From Fusobacteriota bacterium (GTDB taxonomy: Bacteria; Bacillota; TC1), in contig JAKEGG010000055.1 of NCBI GenBank assembly GCA_022615965.1, positions 1 through 56,806 of the forward strand: a stretch of 56,806 bases of DNA, in the 5' to 3' direction. Position 1 is the first letter of the stretch. Every line of letters begins with the position of its first letter. The notes beneath the pieces were generated by a model. It saw nothing but the letters and a program-made list of their open reading frames with translations, was not told where the DNA came from and did not search any database. Positions 28,819 to 36,882 of the stretch are shown here, piece by piece. Position numbers and translations under genes: made by a program.

Positions 28819-28841
28819 TAGCAAAATGGAGGACAAATTTT

Positions 28842-29519
28842 ATGATCTATTTATTAACCTTTATTGAAGGAATCATTACCTTCATTTCTCCTTGTCTGTT
28901 GCCTATGCTTCCCCTGTACTTCGCCTACCTTTCCGGAGGCAATGATTCAGATAGTAAAAGAAAAACCTTAATAAACGCTTTAGGATTTGTAACAGGTTTT
29001 ACTGTTGTTTTTACTATCCTAGGTGCCTTTGCTGGTAGCTTTGGAGCTTTTTTAGCAGGATACAGATGGTTGATCAATATAGTATTTGGCTTGATGGTAA
29101 TAGTTATGGGCTTAAATTATCTAGGAGTAGTTAAAATCGGATTTTTGAATAAAGTATTAAGTATCGGCAACAATAAGAAGCCTATAGGGAAATATAATTT
29201 TTTTAGCTCCTTGGCTTTTGGCCTGGTCTTTTCTCTTAGCTGGACTCCCTGTGTTGGAGCGTTTCTAGGCTCAGCTTTAGCTTTAGCTGCTACCTCATCA
29301 AACTTTTATTCTGGTTTCTTACTGCTCTTGACTTATTCCCTAGGTCTTGGTATTCCCTTTATAGTAAGTGGTTTGATCATTGACTCACTTAAATCAAGTT
29401 TTGATTTTATCAAAAGAAATTATGTTACTATCAACAGGATCGCAGGTATCTCGTTGATCATACTTGGTGTACTTATGTTAACCGGCTTATTAAATAAGCT
29501 TACTGCATTTATTAGTTAG
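28842..29519 (+). CDS. ccdA: CcdA-type thiol-disulfide electron carrier
   Basis: A 225-residue membrane protein with about six helices. The two redox Cys lie in PCLLPMLP (FISPCLLPML, about residue 18) and SWTPCVGAF (about 137), the standard CcdA/DsbD-beta pair. It moves reducing power from cytoplasmic thioredoxin across the membrane. The next gene, a membrane-tethered thioredoxin-like protein, is the obvious receiver. Confidence 0.93.
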   Translation: MIYLLTFIEGIITFISPCLLPMLPLYFAYLSGGNDSDSKRKTLINALGFVTGFTVVFTILGAFAGSFGAFLAGYRWLINIVFGLMVIVMGLNYLGVVKIGFLNKVLSIGNNKKPIGKYNFFSSLAFGLVFSLSWTPCVGAFLGSALALAATSSNFYSGFLLLLTYSLGLGIPFIVSGLIIDSLKSSFDFIKRNYVTINRIAGISLIILGVLMLTGLLNKLTAFIS

Positions 29520-29531
29520 GAGGATCGTTTT

Positions 29532-30095
29532 TTGAGTAAAAATTTAAAGATATTAGTTTCTCTGGTTATTATTTTAACCTTTGGAGCCTTTATGTCAGCT
29601 GCCTATATCAGCTACATCAACTTAAATAAAAGCTATGAGGCTAATGAGCTTCAACCTGATTCAGCATCTGGGAGCAGCCAGTATATTGCACCTGATATTC
29701 TCGTTAAGGATCAGCAAGGTAATCTACTTAACTTAGATGATTTTAAAGGTAAGCCTATAGTAATCAATTTCTGGGCTTCCTGGTGTGGACCTTGTCAAAG
29801 TGAGATGCCAAATTTTAATGAAGTATACCTTAAAGAAAAGGATAATATTGAATTTATAATGGTAGCTTTGATCGATGGCTCTAAAGAGACTGAATCCTCT
29901 GCCAGTAAATTTATCGCCAGCAAGGGTTATTCATTACCGATCTATTTTGATCAGAAGAATACCAGCCAGAAAAATTATGCTGTCAGCTCGATTCCAACTA
30001 CAGTTTTCATCAATAAGGATGGACTGGTAGTTGATACCTTTACTGGGGCGCTTAGTAAAAATAATCTGGAGAAAAAGCTGGATCAAATAAGATAG
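29532..30095 (+). CDS. Membrane-anchored TlpA/ResA-like thioredoxin
   Basis: A 187-residue protein with an N-terminal membrane anchor (about residues 7-26), then a thioredoxin-like AlkC/TSA-Redoxin fold. The active site is WASWCGPCQSE at about residues 82-92, and the cis-Pro is in SSIPTTVFI. A TTG start follows TTAGGAGGATCG. It reduces exported disulfides using electrons from the preceding CcdA. The gene ends at a bidirectional terminator. Confidence 0.92.
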   Translation: MSKNLKILVSLVIILTFGAFMSAAYISYINLNKSYEANELQPDSASGSSQYIAPDILVKDQQGNLLNLDDFKGKPIVINFWASWCGPCQSEMPNFNEVYLKEKDNIEFIMVALIDGSKETESSASKFIASKGYSLPIYFDQKNTSQKNYAVSSIPTTVFINKDGLVVDTFTGALSKNNLEKKLDQIR

Positions 30096-30102
30096 TAAAG
30101 AA

Positions 30103-30132
30103 AAAATACCGAAGATAAAACTTCGGTATTTT
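30103..30132. terminator. Bidirectional terminator
   Basis: A 12-bp stem, AAAATACCGAAG with CTTCGGTATTTT, has a 6-base loop and lies between tlpA (plus) and the ferritin-like gene (minus). Confidence 0.85.
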
Positions 30133-30140
30133 TATATCAA

Positions 30141-30755
30141 TTAATGAATCATATCATCAAAGGAACGACCTAACCAATTGAAAAATCTGGTAATGATATT
30201 GTCATCAACTGTATTTTCCATGTTGATGCCATTTATTTCATCAAGGCTGGCTTCAATAGCCTTCAGATCCTGATTGCCTCTTAACCTTAAGGCTTCTAAG
30301 ACTACTCTGACATCATCTGGCAGATCTTGCTTCAAAAACATTTCATACATAATAATGTTTTTTATTTCATTATTGTAGCTATACTCTAAATTAGTCTTAA
30401 AGTCAGTTGCAGCTTTAAAATATTTACTGCTTTTATCCTCAGGGATTTTATAGCCTCTTTTCAAAAAAAGAATTTCCAACTCGGAAATACCAGTCCCACT
30501 ATATCTTTCCATTTCCTGGTAAAGTTTGACCTTGCCAAAACTATTGAAAATTCCATTATCTATGCTTCTTTTTAAATACTGGCTTTCCAAGGAATATCTC
30601 AATATATCCTCAAGAGTAAGCTCCTTATCCTCTACTGCATTTTCAGCTCCATACAAAACAGGTTCTGAAGCCTTAACAGCAGTTCCAGAAAAGATAATCA
30701 AAGAAAACATTATCACTAAGCCAATACATAATTCAGCCAATTTTCTCAAAATCAA
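30141..30755 (-). CDS. Exported DUF2202-like ferritin-fold protein, metal ligands degraded
   Basis: A 204-residue protein with a signal or anchor segment (about residues 8-27). It is related to the DUF2202 protein encoded at 54282-54938. The shared block is NEIKNIIMYEMFLKQDLPDDV against AEIDNIAMYEKFLSTDLPDDV in the paralogue. The E-x-x-H of the first half becomes a Gly-containing segment here (about GTGISEL), and the second His (YNHLAAFE in the paralogue) is Asp (NQDLKAIE). Metal oxidase activity is therefore unlikely. The C-terminus is extended by about 25 residues. A TTG start follows AGGAGGATAAG. Confidence 0.75.
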   Translation of the reverse strand: MILRKLAELCIGLVIMFSLIIFSGTAVKASEPVLYGAENAVEDKELTLEDILRYSLESQYLKRSIDNGIFNSFGKVKLYQEMERYSGTGISELEILFLKRGYKIPEDKSSKYFKAATDFKTNLEYSYNNEIKNIIMYEMFLKQDLPDDVRVVLEALRLRGNQDLKAIEASLDEINGINMENTVDDNIITRFFNWLGRSFDDMIH

Positions 30756-30788
30756 CTTATCCTCCTATTCAAATTACAAGTCATTTTA

Positions 30789-31193
30789 TTATACTCCTTT
30801 ACTACAACTAGAACAATAGCCTACCAGCTCTAATTTATGTCCTGATATAATGAAGTCGGTTTTTTTGCTTAAATCTTTCTCATACTCCTTTATAGGGCAA
30901 TCCTCAAGGGGTAAAATCAAACCACAGCAGAGACATCTAAGAAAGTGATGATGCTCCAAACCAGCAACCTCATAAAAAAATCTGTTATCCTCGCCAATGG
31001 TGATTCTCTTGACCAAGCCTTTTGTCACTAAACAATCGAGACCTCTGTAAACAGTTGATAAATTCAACTTATTACCGGTTTTGATCAGCTCCAAATAAAT
31101 AGTATCTACACAAACCGGAGTTGCTGCCTCCTCTATCATCTTGAAAATATTGGCTCTATTGCTGGTTAGCCTTGGATTGATCTTAGCCTTCAT
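30789..31193 (-). CDS. Fur-family metal regulator (Zur-like)
   Basis: A 134-residue winged-helix regulator. The recognition region is NLSTVYRGLDCLVTKGLVKR at about residues 39-58. The metal-site HHHFLRCLCCG and the C-terminal CSSC give the structural Cys4 zinc site, and GHKLELVGYC is the usual Fur/Zur dimerisation motif. As the last gene of the znuACB operon it probably represses that operon when zinc is sufficient, acting at the palindrome at 33646-33674. Fur or PerR function cannot be excluded. The ATG overlaps the znuB end by 11 bases. Confidence 0.88.
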   Translation of the reverse strand: MKAKINPRLTSNRANIFKMIEEAATPVCVDTIYLELIKTGNKLNLSTVYRGLDCLVTKGLVKRITIGEDNRFFYEVAGLEHHHFLRCLCCGLILPLEDCPIKEYEKDLSKKTDFIISGHKLELVGYCSSCSKGV

Positions 31194-32010
31194 TTCTTCT
31201 CTCCTTAAAAATTCTGCTGGTAGCCAGATAAAGAAATAAATAACTTAATACTGACATTACTACAATCACTCCACCAGAAGGCATATTGCCTAGATAGGAA
31301 ATTACCAAGCCTGATAAAGTAAAGATTAAACCCAAAGCTACAGCACCAATGATCCTGGTGCCTAATTTATGAAACAACAATCTTGCAGCTGCAGCTGGGG
31401 CAATAAGCATCGATAGACATAAAATAATTCCTACTCCTCTTATTAACACTACTACAGTGATACCAATCAAAAAAAGCAGCAGATATTCTAAAAAGACAGT
31501 AGCTCCACCTTTGATACTAGCAAATTCCTCATCAAACAAATAAGCCTTCCAGTTATTAAAAAGGCTAAAAACTAAAAATATTACCAACATGGTTAAAATT
31601 CCTAATAACCACAGATCCTCACTGGTTACAGCCAGAATATTGCCAAATAGATAAGAGCTTAAATTAGGAGGATATCCTGGCATCAAAGCAATAAAAATTA
31701 TACCTAAAGACATGCCTAAAGACCAGAACAAACCAATGATAATGTCCTTGTCAGTTCCTCCTTTTCTTTTTAGTGCACCAACACCAAAAGCAGAAATCAA
31801 GGCAAATATGAAGGCTCCAATAATAGGGGTAAAGCCTAACAGATAGCCAAGTCCAACTCCTCCATAGGAAGCATGGGCTATGCCTCCAGCCATCATCACC
31901 ATTTTCTTCTCAACAACTATCACACCAATTATACCTGCAACTATGCTCGTGAATACGGATGCTATCAAGGCATTTTGTAAAAAAGCATAACTTAAAAAAT
32001 CATTTAACAT
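31183..32010 (-). CDS. znuB: Zinc/manganese ABC permease (ZnuB-type)
   Basis: A 275-residue ABC-3 family permease with about eight helices. Conserved segments are GGIAHASYGGVGLGYLLG (about residues 41-58) and LSMLIAPAAAARLL. It forms the channel of the zinc-type importer. It starts directly after the znuC stop, with GAGGAG from the znuC end serving as ribosome binding site. Confidence 0.9.
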   Translation of the reverse strand: MLNDFLSYAFLQNALIASVFTSIVAGIIGVIVVEKKMVMMAGGIAHASYGGVGLGYLLGFTPIIGAFIFALISAFGVGALKRKGGTDKDIIIGLFWSLGMSLGIIFIALMPGYPPNLSSYLFGNILAVTSEDLWLLGILTMLVIFLVFSLFNNWKAYLFDEEFASIKGGATVFLEYLLLFLIGITVVVLIRGVGIILCLSMLIAPAAAARLLFHKLGTRIIGAVALGLIFTLSGLVISYLGNMPSGGVIVVMSVLSYLFLYLATSRIFKERRNEG

Positions 32011-32769
32011 CTAATTCTCCTCATGTTCTTTTAAGACTCTATGAGGCACACCATGAGCCACCAGCTCTACTGGGCAGCCATACATTTTCTCAACTACCTC
32101 TTCATTCAAGGTAGGTACACCATGATATACCAAAGATAAATTCAAACAAGCCAGTTCCTTAACACAAGTTGAAATTGCCAGGACATTATGAGTAACCAAA
32201 ACAATAGTGATCTCCTTGTTCAACTCTCCTAAAAGCTCATATATCTCCTGACTTGATCTTGGATCTATACTGGCTGTTGGCTCATCCAACAATAGGATCC
32301 TGGGACTTACCATCAAAGCTCTGGCAATTAAAAGCTTTTGAAATTCCCCACCTGAAAGCTGGCTCAGTCTTCTTTCCTCCATGCCCTTTAAACCAACCTT
32401 GTCCAATAATATAAAGGCATTTTCTTTATCTTTATCACTATAGCTGTGAAAAAAGCTTAAGCCTTTATTCTGAGCTCCTAAGAGGACAACTTCCAGTACT
32501 GTTATTGGAAAATCCTTATCGACTCCGGATATCTGGGGTACATAACCAATAAGATGACGGTTTTTCTTTGGTGACTCTCCGAATATTTTAACTTCACCAG
32601 TTTCATAGGGAACAAGGCCTAAAATGGCTTTTAATAATGTGGATTTTCCTCCTCCATTAGGGCCCATGATGGCCAGATAGCTTCCTTCTTTTACTTCCAA
32701 AGATACTTTGCTCAGGGCTTTTACTTCACCATAAGATATATTCAGTCCTGATACTTCTAAAGCATTCAT
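32011..32769 (-). CDS. znuC: Zinc/manganese ABC ATPase (ZnuC-type)
   Basis: A 252-residue ABC ATPase. Walker A is GPNGGGKST (about residues 36-44), signature LSGGEFQK, Walker B RILLLDEPTASID and switch His VTHN. It powers the import of a divalent metal with the adjacent permease and binding protein. The ATG overlaps the znuA stop by 4 bases. Confidence 0.93.
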   Translation of the reverse strand: MNALEVSGLNISYGEVKALSKVSLEVKEGSYLAIMGPNGGGKSTLLKAILGLVPYETGEVKIFGESPKKNRHLIGYVPQISGVDKDFPITVLEVVLLGAQNKGLSFFHSYSDKDKENAFILLDKVGLKGMEERRLSQLSGGEFQKLLIARALMVSPRILLLDEPTASIDPRSSQEIYELLGELNKEITIVLVTHNVLAISTCVKELACLNLSLVYHGVPTLNEEVVEKMYGCPVELVAHGVPHRVLKEHEEN

Positions 32770-33629
32770 AGTACTTCTCCAATATTCTCAGCCAGCTTAT
32801 ACATCATATCGATATAGTCTTTTCCCAGGGTTTCAATCACTACGATCTTACCTCCTGTTTCTTGAGCAAAAGCATCTCCTTGTTTGGCATCAGCTTCACT
32901 AGTCATCAATAACCCTTTGATGTTTTTATCCTTGGCTAATTCGACCATAGCGATCAGATGGCCAGGGCTGGCTTCCTTGCCTTCTTCTTCTAAAGCATAC
33001 ATGCTTAAGCTATAGTCGGCGGCAAAATATCCTAAGGCCGGATGAAAGATAATAAATTCCTTGCCTTTACTTCCTGCCAGCAAGGTGCTGATTTTTTGAT
33101 CCAAGTCTTTTAATTGAGCAATGTACTCATTTGCATTACCCTTATATAGCTCTTTGTTTTCAGGATCCAACTCTCCTAAGTAGCTGGCAATTTCTTCAAC
33201 CATCACTATACTTCTTTTGATCGATAGCCAGATATGAGGATCTCTTGTAGTATCCTCAAACTTCCTCTCAGGGTAAACCTCAGCTACCTTCTTATCTAAC
33301 TCGATCACCTTCATGCCCTTGTCTATAGAAAAACCCTTTGACTCTTCTGCAGGTAAGCCTAATGCAAAAAAAATATCTGCCTGGTTAAAGTCTGCTACAT
33401 CTTTAGGTGTAGGCTCATAAGTTTCAGGGCTGGCTCCCTTAGGGACCAGAACCTTGACCTGAACCAGTTCACCTCCTACTGCTTCAACCAGCTCAGCCTG
33501 AGGTAATATCGTTACTCCTACTTTGATTTTCCCGTTATTCTCAAAGCCTCCCTTATTATTACATCCAGTAATTATCCCTGTTAATATCAGTATAATGATC
33601 AATATGATTCCTGCTTTAAATAATTTCAT
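32766..33629 (-). CDS. znuA: Zinc/manganese-binding lipoprotein (ZnuA-type)
   Basis: A 287-residue lipoprotein of the cluster A-I metal-binding family. The lipobox is GIITGC. Metal-site and signature segments are GVTILPQAELVEAVGG, the His in RDPHIWLS and the His in FHPALGYFA. There is no long His-rich loop. I start at 33629, behind GGAGGGG, rather than 14 codons upstream. The longer frame would have to begin inside the operator hairpin and lacks a signal sequence. Zn or Mn specificity cannot be read directly; the Zur-like partner favours zinc. Confidence 0.9.
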   Translation of the reverse strand: MKLFKAGIILIIILILTGIITGCNNKGGFENNGKIKVGVTILPQAELVEAVGGELVQVKVLVPKGASPETYEPTPKDVADFNQADIFFALGLPAEESKGFSIDKGMKVIELDKKVAEVYPERKFEDTTRDPHIWLSIKRSIVMVEEIASYLGELDPENKELYKGNANEYIAQLKDLDQKISTLLAGSKGKEFIIFHPALGYFAADYSLSMYALEEEGKEASPGHLIAMVELAKDKNIKGLLMTSEADAKQGDAFAQETGGKIVVIETLGKDYIDMMYKLAENIGEVL

Positions 33630-33645
33630 GTCCCCTCCAATAAAA

Positions 33646-33674
33646 AAGATGCAAATGATTTGCATTTGCATCTT
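33646..33674. promoter_or_regulatory. Fur/Zur-family operator of the znu operon
   Basis: A 12-5-12 perfect inverted repeat, AAGATGCAAATG with CATTTGCATCTT. Inside it TGCAAAT-G-ATTTGCA (33650-33664) has the exact 7-1-7 geometry of Fur-family boxes, and a third half-site, ATTTGCA, follows at 33664-33670. It overlaps the predicted transcription start of znuA, an ideal place for repression. On the minus strand it also has six T residues after it, so it may double as the mrp terminator. Confidence 0.7.
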
Positions 33675-33676
33675 TG

Positions 33677-33705
33677 ATTATAGCTTATTACAGTATTGAT
33701 TACAA
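33677..33705 (-). promoter_or_regulatory. Promoter of znuACB-fur
   Basis: On the minus strand TTGTAA (33705-33700), a 17-base spacer and TATAAT (33682-33677) form a near-consensus sigma-A promoter. The -35 overlaps the end of the mrp gene. Confidence 0.75.
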
Positions 33706-34530
33706 GGCTTCCAATACATCTCCTGCCTGAGACAGATAATCTACCTCAACCTCTTCAATTGTTCCACGGTCAACATTTTCTGCCAACAAAGGATCAACAG
33801 GCATTCGACTTATTATCTTTAGCTTATGCTTTTCAGCTATTTGCTCAAGATGGCTTTCTCCGAAGATCTTGTATTCCTTGCCTGTATCTGGACAACGGAA
33901 ATAGCTGTAGTTTTCCACCAGACCAATTATCGGTATCTGCATCATCTCGGCCATTTTAACCGCCTTGGCAACTATCATTGATACCAGCTCCTGAGGTGAG
34001 GCTACAATGATTATTCCATCTACTTTTATTGATTGAAATACAGTTAGAGATACATCACCAGTGCCAGGGGGCATATCTATAAACAGATAGTCTACGTCCT
34101 CCCAGATAGCCTGCTCCCAAAACTGATTTACTGTGCCGGTAATAATCGGACTACGCCATAGTACAGGGTCTGTTTCATCTTTAAGCATCAGATTGATACT
34201 TACTACATCTATGCCTTTAGCAGTTTTTTTAGGTAGGATCGCTCCTCCCTGCCCTGCCATTAAAGGAGCCTTTAAACCAAAGGACTTGGGTATTGAAGGA
34301 CCAGTGATATCTGCATCAAGTATTCCTGTTTTATTACCTCTTTTAAGCATTTCCAAAGCTAGTAAAGAGGTTACCATAGATTTTCCTACTCCACCTTTAC
34401 CACTGACAACACCAATCACCTTTTTTATATTGCTCAATGGATGTGGTTTTTTACTAAGATCCTGTGGTTCTTTTCTGCTGTCACAGGTTTCTCCACAGCT
34501 GCTACAACTGCTGTTACAATTTTCACTCAT
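33700..34530 (-). CDS. Mrp/NBP35-family Fe-S carrier ATPase
   Basis: A 276-residue P-loop ATPase of the MinD/Mrp family. It has the deviant Walker A GKGGVGKSM (about residues 44-52) and IDMPPGTGD. A Cys-rich N-terminus carries CNSSCSSCGETC, typical of NBP35-like Fe-S scaffold proteins. The C-proximal CxxC seen in many Mrp proteins is not obvious; only a single Cys in SYFRCPDTG is present. It probably binds and transfers an Fe-S cluster. RBS GAGGTG. Confidence 0.88.
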   Translation of the reverse strand: MSENCNSSCSSCGETCDSRKEPQDLSKKPHPLSNIKKVIGVVSGKGGVGKSMVTSLLALEMLKRGNKTGILDADITGPSIPKSFGLKAPLMAGQGGAILPKKTAKGIDVVSINLMLKDETDPVLWRSPIITGTVNQFWEQAIWEDVDYLFIDMPPGTGDVSLTVFQSIKVDGIIIVASPQELVSMIVAKAVKMAEMMQIPIIGLVENYSYFRCPDTGKEYKIFGESHLEQIAEKHKLKIISRMPVDPLLAENVDRGTIEEVEVDYLSQAGDVLEAL

Positions 34531-34570
34531 TTATTTCACCTCATTATATATTTATTATTCGTTCTTACTT

Positions 34571-34600
34571 ATAATAGCAGAAATTAAAGAATTTTGACAA
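34571..34600 (-). promoter_or_regulatory. Promoter of mrp
   Basis: On the minus strand TTGTCA (34600-34595), an 18-base spacer and TATTAT (34576-34571) lie about 40 bases before the mrp ATG. Confidence 0.5.
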
Positions 34601-34640
34601 GAAAAAATCAAATGTTAATATTTATAAACAAATATATGTT

Positions 34641-34661
34641 TTGGTAACTTATGTTACCGAA
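34641..34661 (+). promoter_or_regulatory. CRP/FNR-type operator upstream of the DUF1858-DUF438 genes
   Basis: TTGGTAAC-TTAT-GTTACCGAA contains a perfect GGTAAC-N4-GTTACC palindrome centred at 34650.5. With the -10 TAGAAT at 34680-34685, the expected start is near 34692, so the site centre is at -41.5, the classic class II activator position. A TTGACT at 34662-34667 could pair with TATAAG at 34685-34690 as an alternative promoter. The same palindrome occurs at 40323-40352. Confidence 0.65.
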
Positions 34662-34728
34662 TTGACTTGATCCCTTTGTTAGAATATAAGTGAAGGGTCA
34701 AGCCCTGAAAATAAATAAGGTGATATGT

Positions 34729-34959
34729 ATGAAAAAAATTAATTTAAGTGATTCAGTTTATAAGCTGGTTAAAGAAAACTCGGATCTTAAAAACCTACTA
34801 GCCGAATTGGGATTTAAGGATATTTTGCTTCCTGGCATGTTAGATACTGCTGGTAGGATCATGACCATTGAAAAAGGAGCAAAACTGAAAAAAATAGATT
34901 TAGAGATAATCAAAGAAAAATTTAAAGAGCATGGCTACCAGGTAGCGAAGGAGGAATAA
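34729..34959 (+). CDS. DUF1858-domain protein
   Basis: A 76-residue cytoplasmic protein of the DUF1858 type (SVYKLVKENSDLKNLLAELGF and PGMLDTAGRIMTIEKGAKLK). I start at 34729 behind AAGGTGATAT; an in-frame ATG 13 codons upstream lacks a ribosome binding site. It commonly precedes DUF438 genes. It overlaps the next gene's ATG by one base (TAATG), so the two are coupled. Its function is unknown. The family is related to the N-terminal domain of nitrosative-stress Fe-S repair proteins. Confidence 0.88.
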   Translation: MKKINLSDSVYKLVKENSDLKNLLAELGFKDILLPGMLDTAGRIMTIEKGAKLKKIDLEIIKEKFKEHGYQVAKEE

Positions 34960-36200
34960 TGAGCGCAGAAATCAACAACAGAGAACAAAAGGCTGATTCA
35001 GCAGAAAAAGAAAAAAGAAAACAGGTTTTAAAGGAAATCATTAAAGAGCTTCATCAAGGCAAAACAGTCGATGAAGTTAAAGCTAAGTTTGAGGAAACCT
35101 TTGGTGAGGTCTCAGCCAGAGAGATCGCTGAAGCAGAACAGGAACTAATCCTTTCTGGAACTACTGTTGATGAGATTCAAAGTCTTTGTGATGTCCATGC
35201 TGAAGTATTCAAGGGTTCTATCGAGGAAATACATAATCCTAAGGATCCTGATAAAATCACCGGGCACCCAGTTAGAAGCCTGATGCTGGAAAACAGGGCT
35301 TTGGAAACTTTGATAGAACAGAAAATCGAAGCTAATTTAAGTTCTAATAATTATCAGGGGCTTGTTGCTGGTTTAGAAAAGCTTCAGGGAATAGATATCC
35401 ACTATAAGAAAAAAGAAAATCTTCTTTTCCCTTATATGGAAAAATATGGTTTTACTGCTCCACCTCAGGTTATGTGGGGGGTCGATGATGAAATCAGAGC
35501 TGAAATCAAGTCTGCTTTAGAACTGGTCAAGTCTGATAAAGGTATTAGCACTGAAGTGAAAGATGCTGTTCTACAGGTAACCAACAGGGTCAAAGAGATG
35601 ATTTTTAAAGAAGAAAATATTATGATGCCAATGTTAACTGATAATCTGACACAGGATGAATGGAAGACTATTGCTGATGAAACAGGTGATTTTGGTTATC
35701 TTTTAATTAAGACTCCTTCTAAGTGGGAACCACAGGCAGAGTATTCTGATGCTTTTAAAGAAGAAGAAACTTCAGCTATTAATGATGGATTTGTTTCTTT
35801 ACCTACTGGAAAATTTACAGTTGAAGAGCTAACTACTGTTCTTAATACTCTTCCAATCGATATTACTTTTGTTGATAAGAATGATAGAGTCAAGTATTTT
35901 TCTGAAGCTAAGGAAAGGATTTTTCCTAGAACTAAAACAATTATCGGCAGAGAAGTGGTAAATTGTCATCCTCCTGCTAGTGTACATATAGTTGAGGGAA
36001 TAGTTAATGACTTTAAGGCTGGAAAAAAGGAGAGTGAAGATTTCTGGATCAATATGGGTGGTAAGTTTATCTTGATTCGTTATTTTGCTTTAAAAGACAG
36101 CAAGGGTGAATATATGGGTACTTTAGAGGTTACTCAGAATATTGGTCCTATTCAGGAAATCACTGGTGAAAAAAGACTGGTTTCTTTGGAAACTAAATAG
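34959..36200 (+). CDS. DUF438-hemerythrin-PAS protein
   Basis: A 413-residue cytoplasmic protein. Residues about 18-85 match DUF438. About 85-240 form a hemerythrin-like four-helix bundle, with candidate iron ligands in GHPVRSLMLEN, DIHYKKKENLLFPYMEK and KEENIMMPM. About 290-400 form a PAS-like domain (DITFVDKNDRVKYFSEA, FPRTKTIIGREVVNCHPP). Such proteins are thought to sense or handle oxygen or nitric oxide in anaerobes; this is family inference. The upstream CRP/FNR-type operator supports redox control. Confidence 0.9.
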   Translation: MSAEINNREQKADSAEKEKRKQVLKEIIKELHQGKTVDEVKAKFEETFGEVSAREIAEAEQELILSGTTVDEIQSLCDVHAEVFKGSIEEIHNPKDPDKITGHPVRSLMLENRALETLIEQKIEANLSSNNYQGLVAGLEKLQGIDIHYKKKENLLFPYMEKYGFTAPPQVMWGVDDEIRAEIKSALELVKSDKGISTEVKDAVLQVTNRVKEMIFKEENIMMPMLTDNLTQDEWKTIADETGDFGYLLIKTPSKWEPQAEYSDAFKEEETSAINDGFVSLPTGKFTVEELTTVLNTLPIDITFVDKNDRVKYFSEAKERIFPRTKTIIGREVVNCHPPASVHIVEGIVNDFKAGKKESEDFWINMGGKFILIRYFALKDSKGEYMGTLEVTQNIGPIQEITGEKRLVSLETK

Positions 36201-36259
36201 GTAATAATCATAAGCTCAATAAGTTTTTCTTATAAACTATATTACCAATGACATTAAAC

Positions 36260-36295
36260 AAAACAAGAGAACAGAAATTTCTGTTCTCTTGTTTT
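36260..36295. terminator. Bidirectional terminator
   Basis: A perfect 36-base palindrome, AAAACAAGAGAACAGAAA and its complement. It lies after the DUF438 gene and before the converging minus-strand remnants. Confidence 0.85.
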
Positions 36296-36316
36296 ATGCT
36301 TGAAACTTTTTATGTC

Positions 36317-36412
36317 CTATAAAATAATATCACCAGGACCCTTGCCAAACTCCTCTTTTACATCAAAAGGAAACTCTACATAAGCTCCATCAATATCATA
36401 AACCTTAGCCAC
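36317..36412 (-). pseudogene. Remnant of a DUF1905-type protein
   Basis: A 31-codon frame on the minus strand reads VAKVYDIDGAYVEFPFDVKE, followed by EFGKGPGDIIL and a stop. It matches the start of DUF1905 proteins (yeast Bro1-like/YdeI class), which normally continue for 60 or more residues. Nothing of the rest remains. There is no good start codon or ribosome binding site (GTG at 36412). Confidence 0.5.
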
Positions 36413-36423
36413 TCTTCAACTTA

Positions 36424-36873
36424 TCAATCAATTTTTCCTTTACCAGAAATTTTCATGATCTTCATTTTAAAAACCTCAGTGTATTCAAGACCCTTAATAG
36501 CTTCAGCCTCAAACCTATCCATCACTGAAGGGGTATACTTTAAAGAAAGCTCCCTTAAAGCCATCAGCTTCTCTTTACTACTTAAAACAAATTCAATCAC
36601 ACCAGCAATAATTGCAGACTGGTATATTGTAGTAAATTCCTCTTCTATTACCATAGTTTTTCCCACACAGCTTAAGGATGCCATAGGCTTACTTTTTAGT
36701 AACTCAATTTTCTTACCCTTCCTCGAACCATGAAAATAGATATATTCCCCAACTCTGACCAAACTGATAGGTATACCATAAGGAAACCCATCACTATCAA
36801 CCATGCTCAAGGTTCCATAAAGGCATTCATCAATAACTTTCAAAGCATAATCAAGATCACGTATATACTTCAT
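36424..36873 (-). CDS. Pyridoxamine 5'-phosphate oxidase-like flavin-binding protein
   Basis: A 149-residue split-barrel protein. The FMN-binding pattern is YGTLSMVDSDGFPYGIPISL (about residues 18-37) and YIYFHGSRKGKKIELLKSKP (about 48-67), as in NimA/PPOX-like proteins of anaerobes. It probably uses FMN or a related cofactor to reduce small molecules, but the substrate is unknown. It lies 9 bases after trkH with a weak ribosome binding site, so it is probably co-transcribed with the potassium genes. Confidence 0.85.
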   Translation of the reverse strand: MKYIRDLDYALKVIDECLYGTLSMVDSDGFPYGIPISLVRVGEYIYFHGSRKGKKIELLKSKPMASLSCVGKTMVIEEEFTTIYQSAIIAGVIEFVLSSKEKLMALRELSLKYTPSVMDRFEAEAIKGLEYTEVFKMKIMKISGKGKID

Positions 36874-36882
36874 CCAGGCATC

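Noticed and set aside
34133-34597. 154-codon plus-strand frame opposite mrp
   Set aside because: It mirrors the conserved mrp frame and has no start signal or family.
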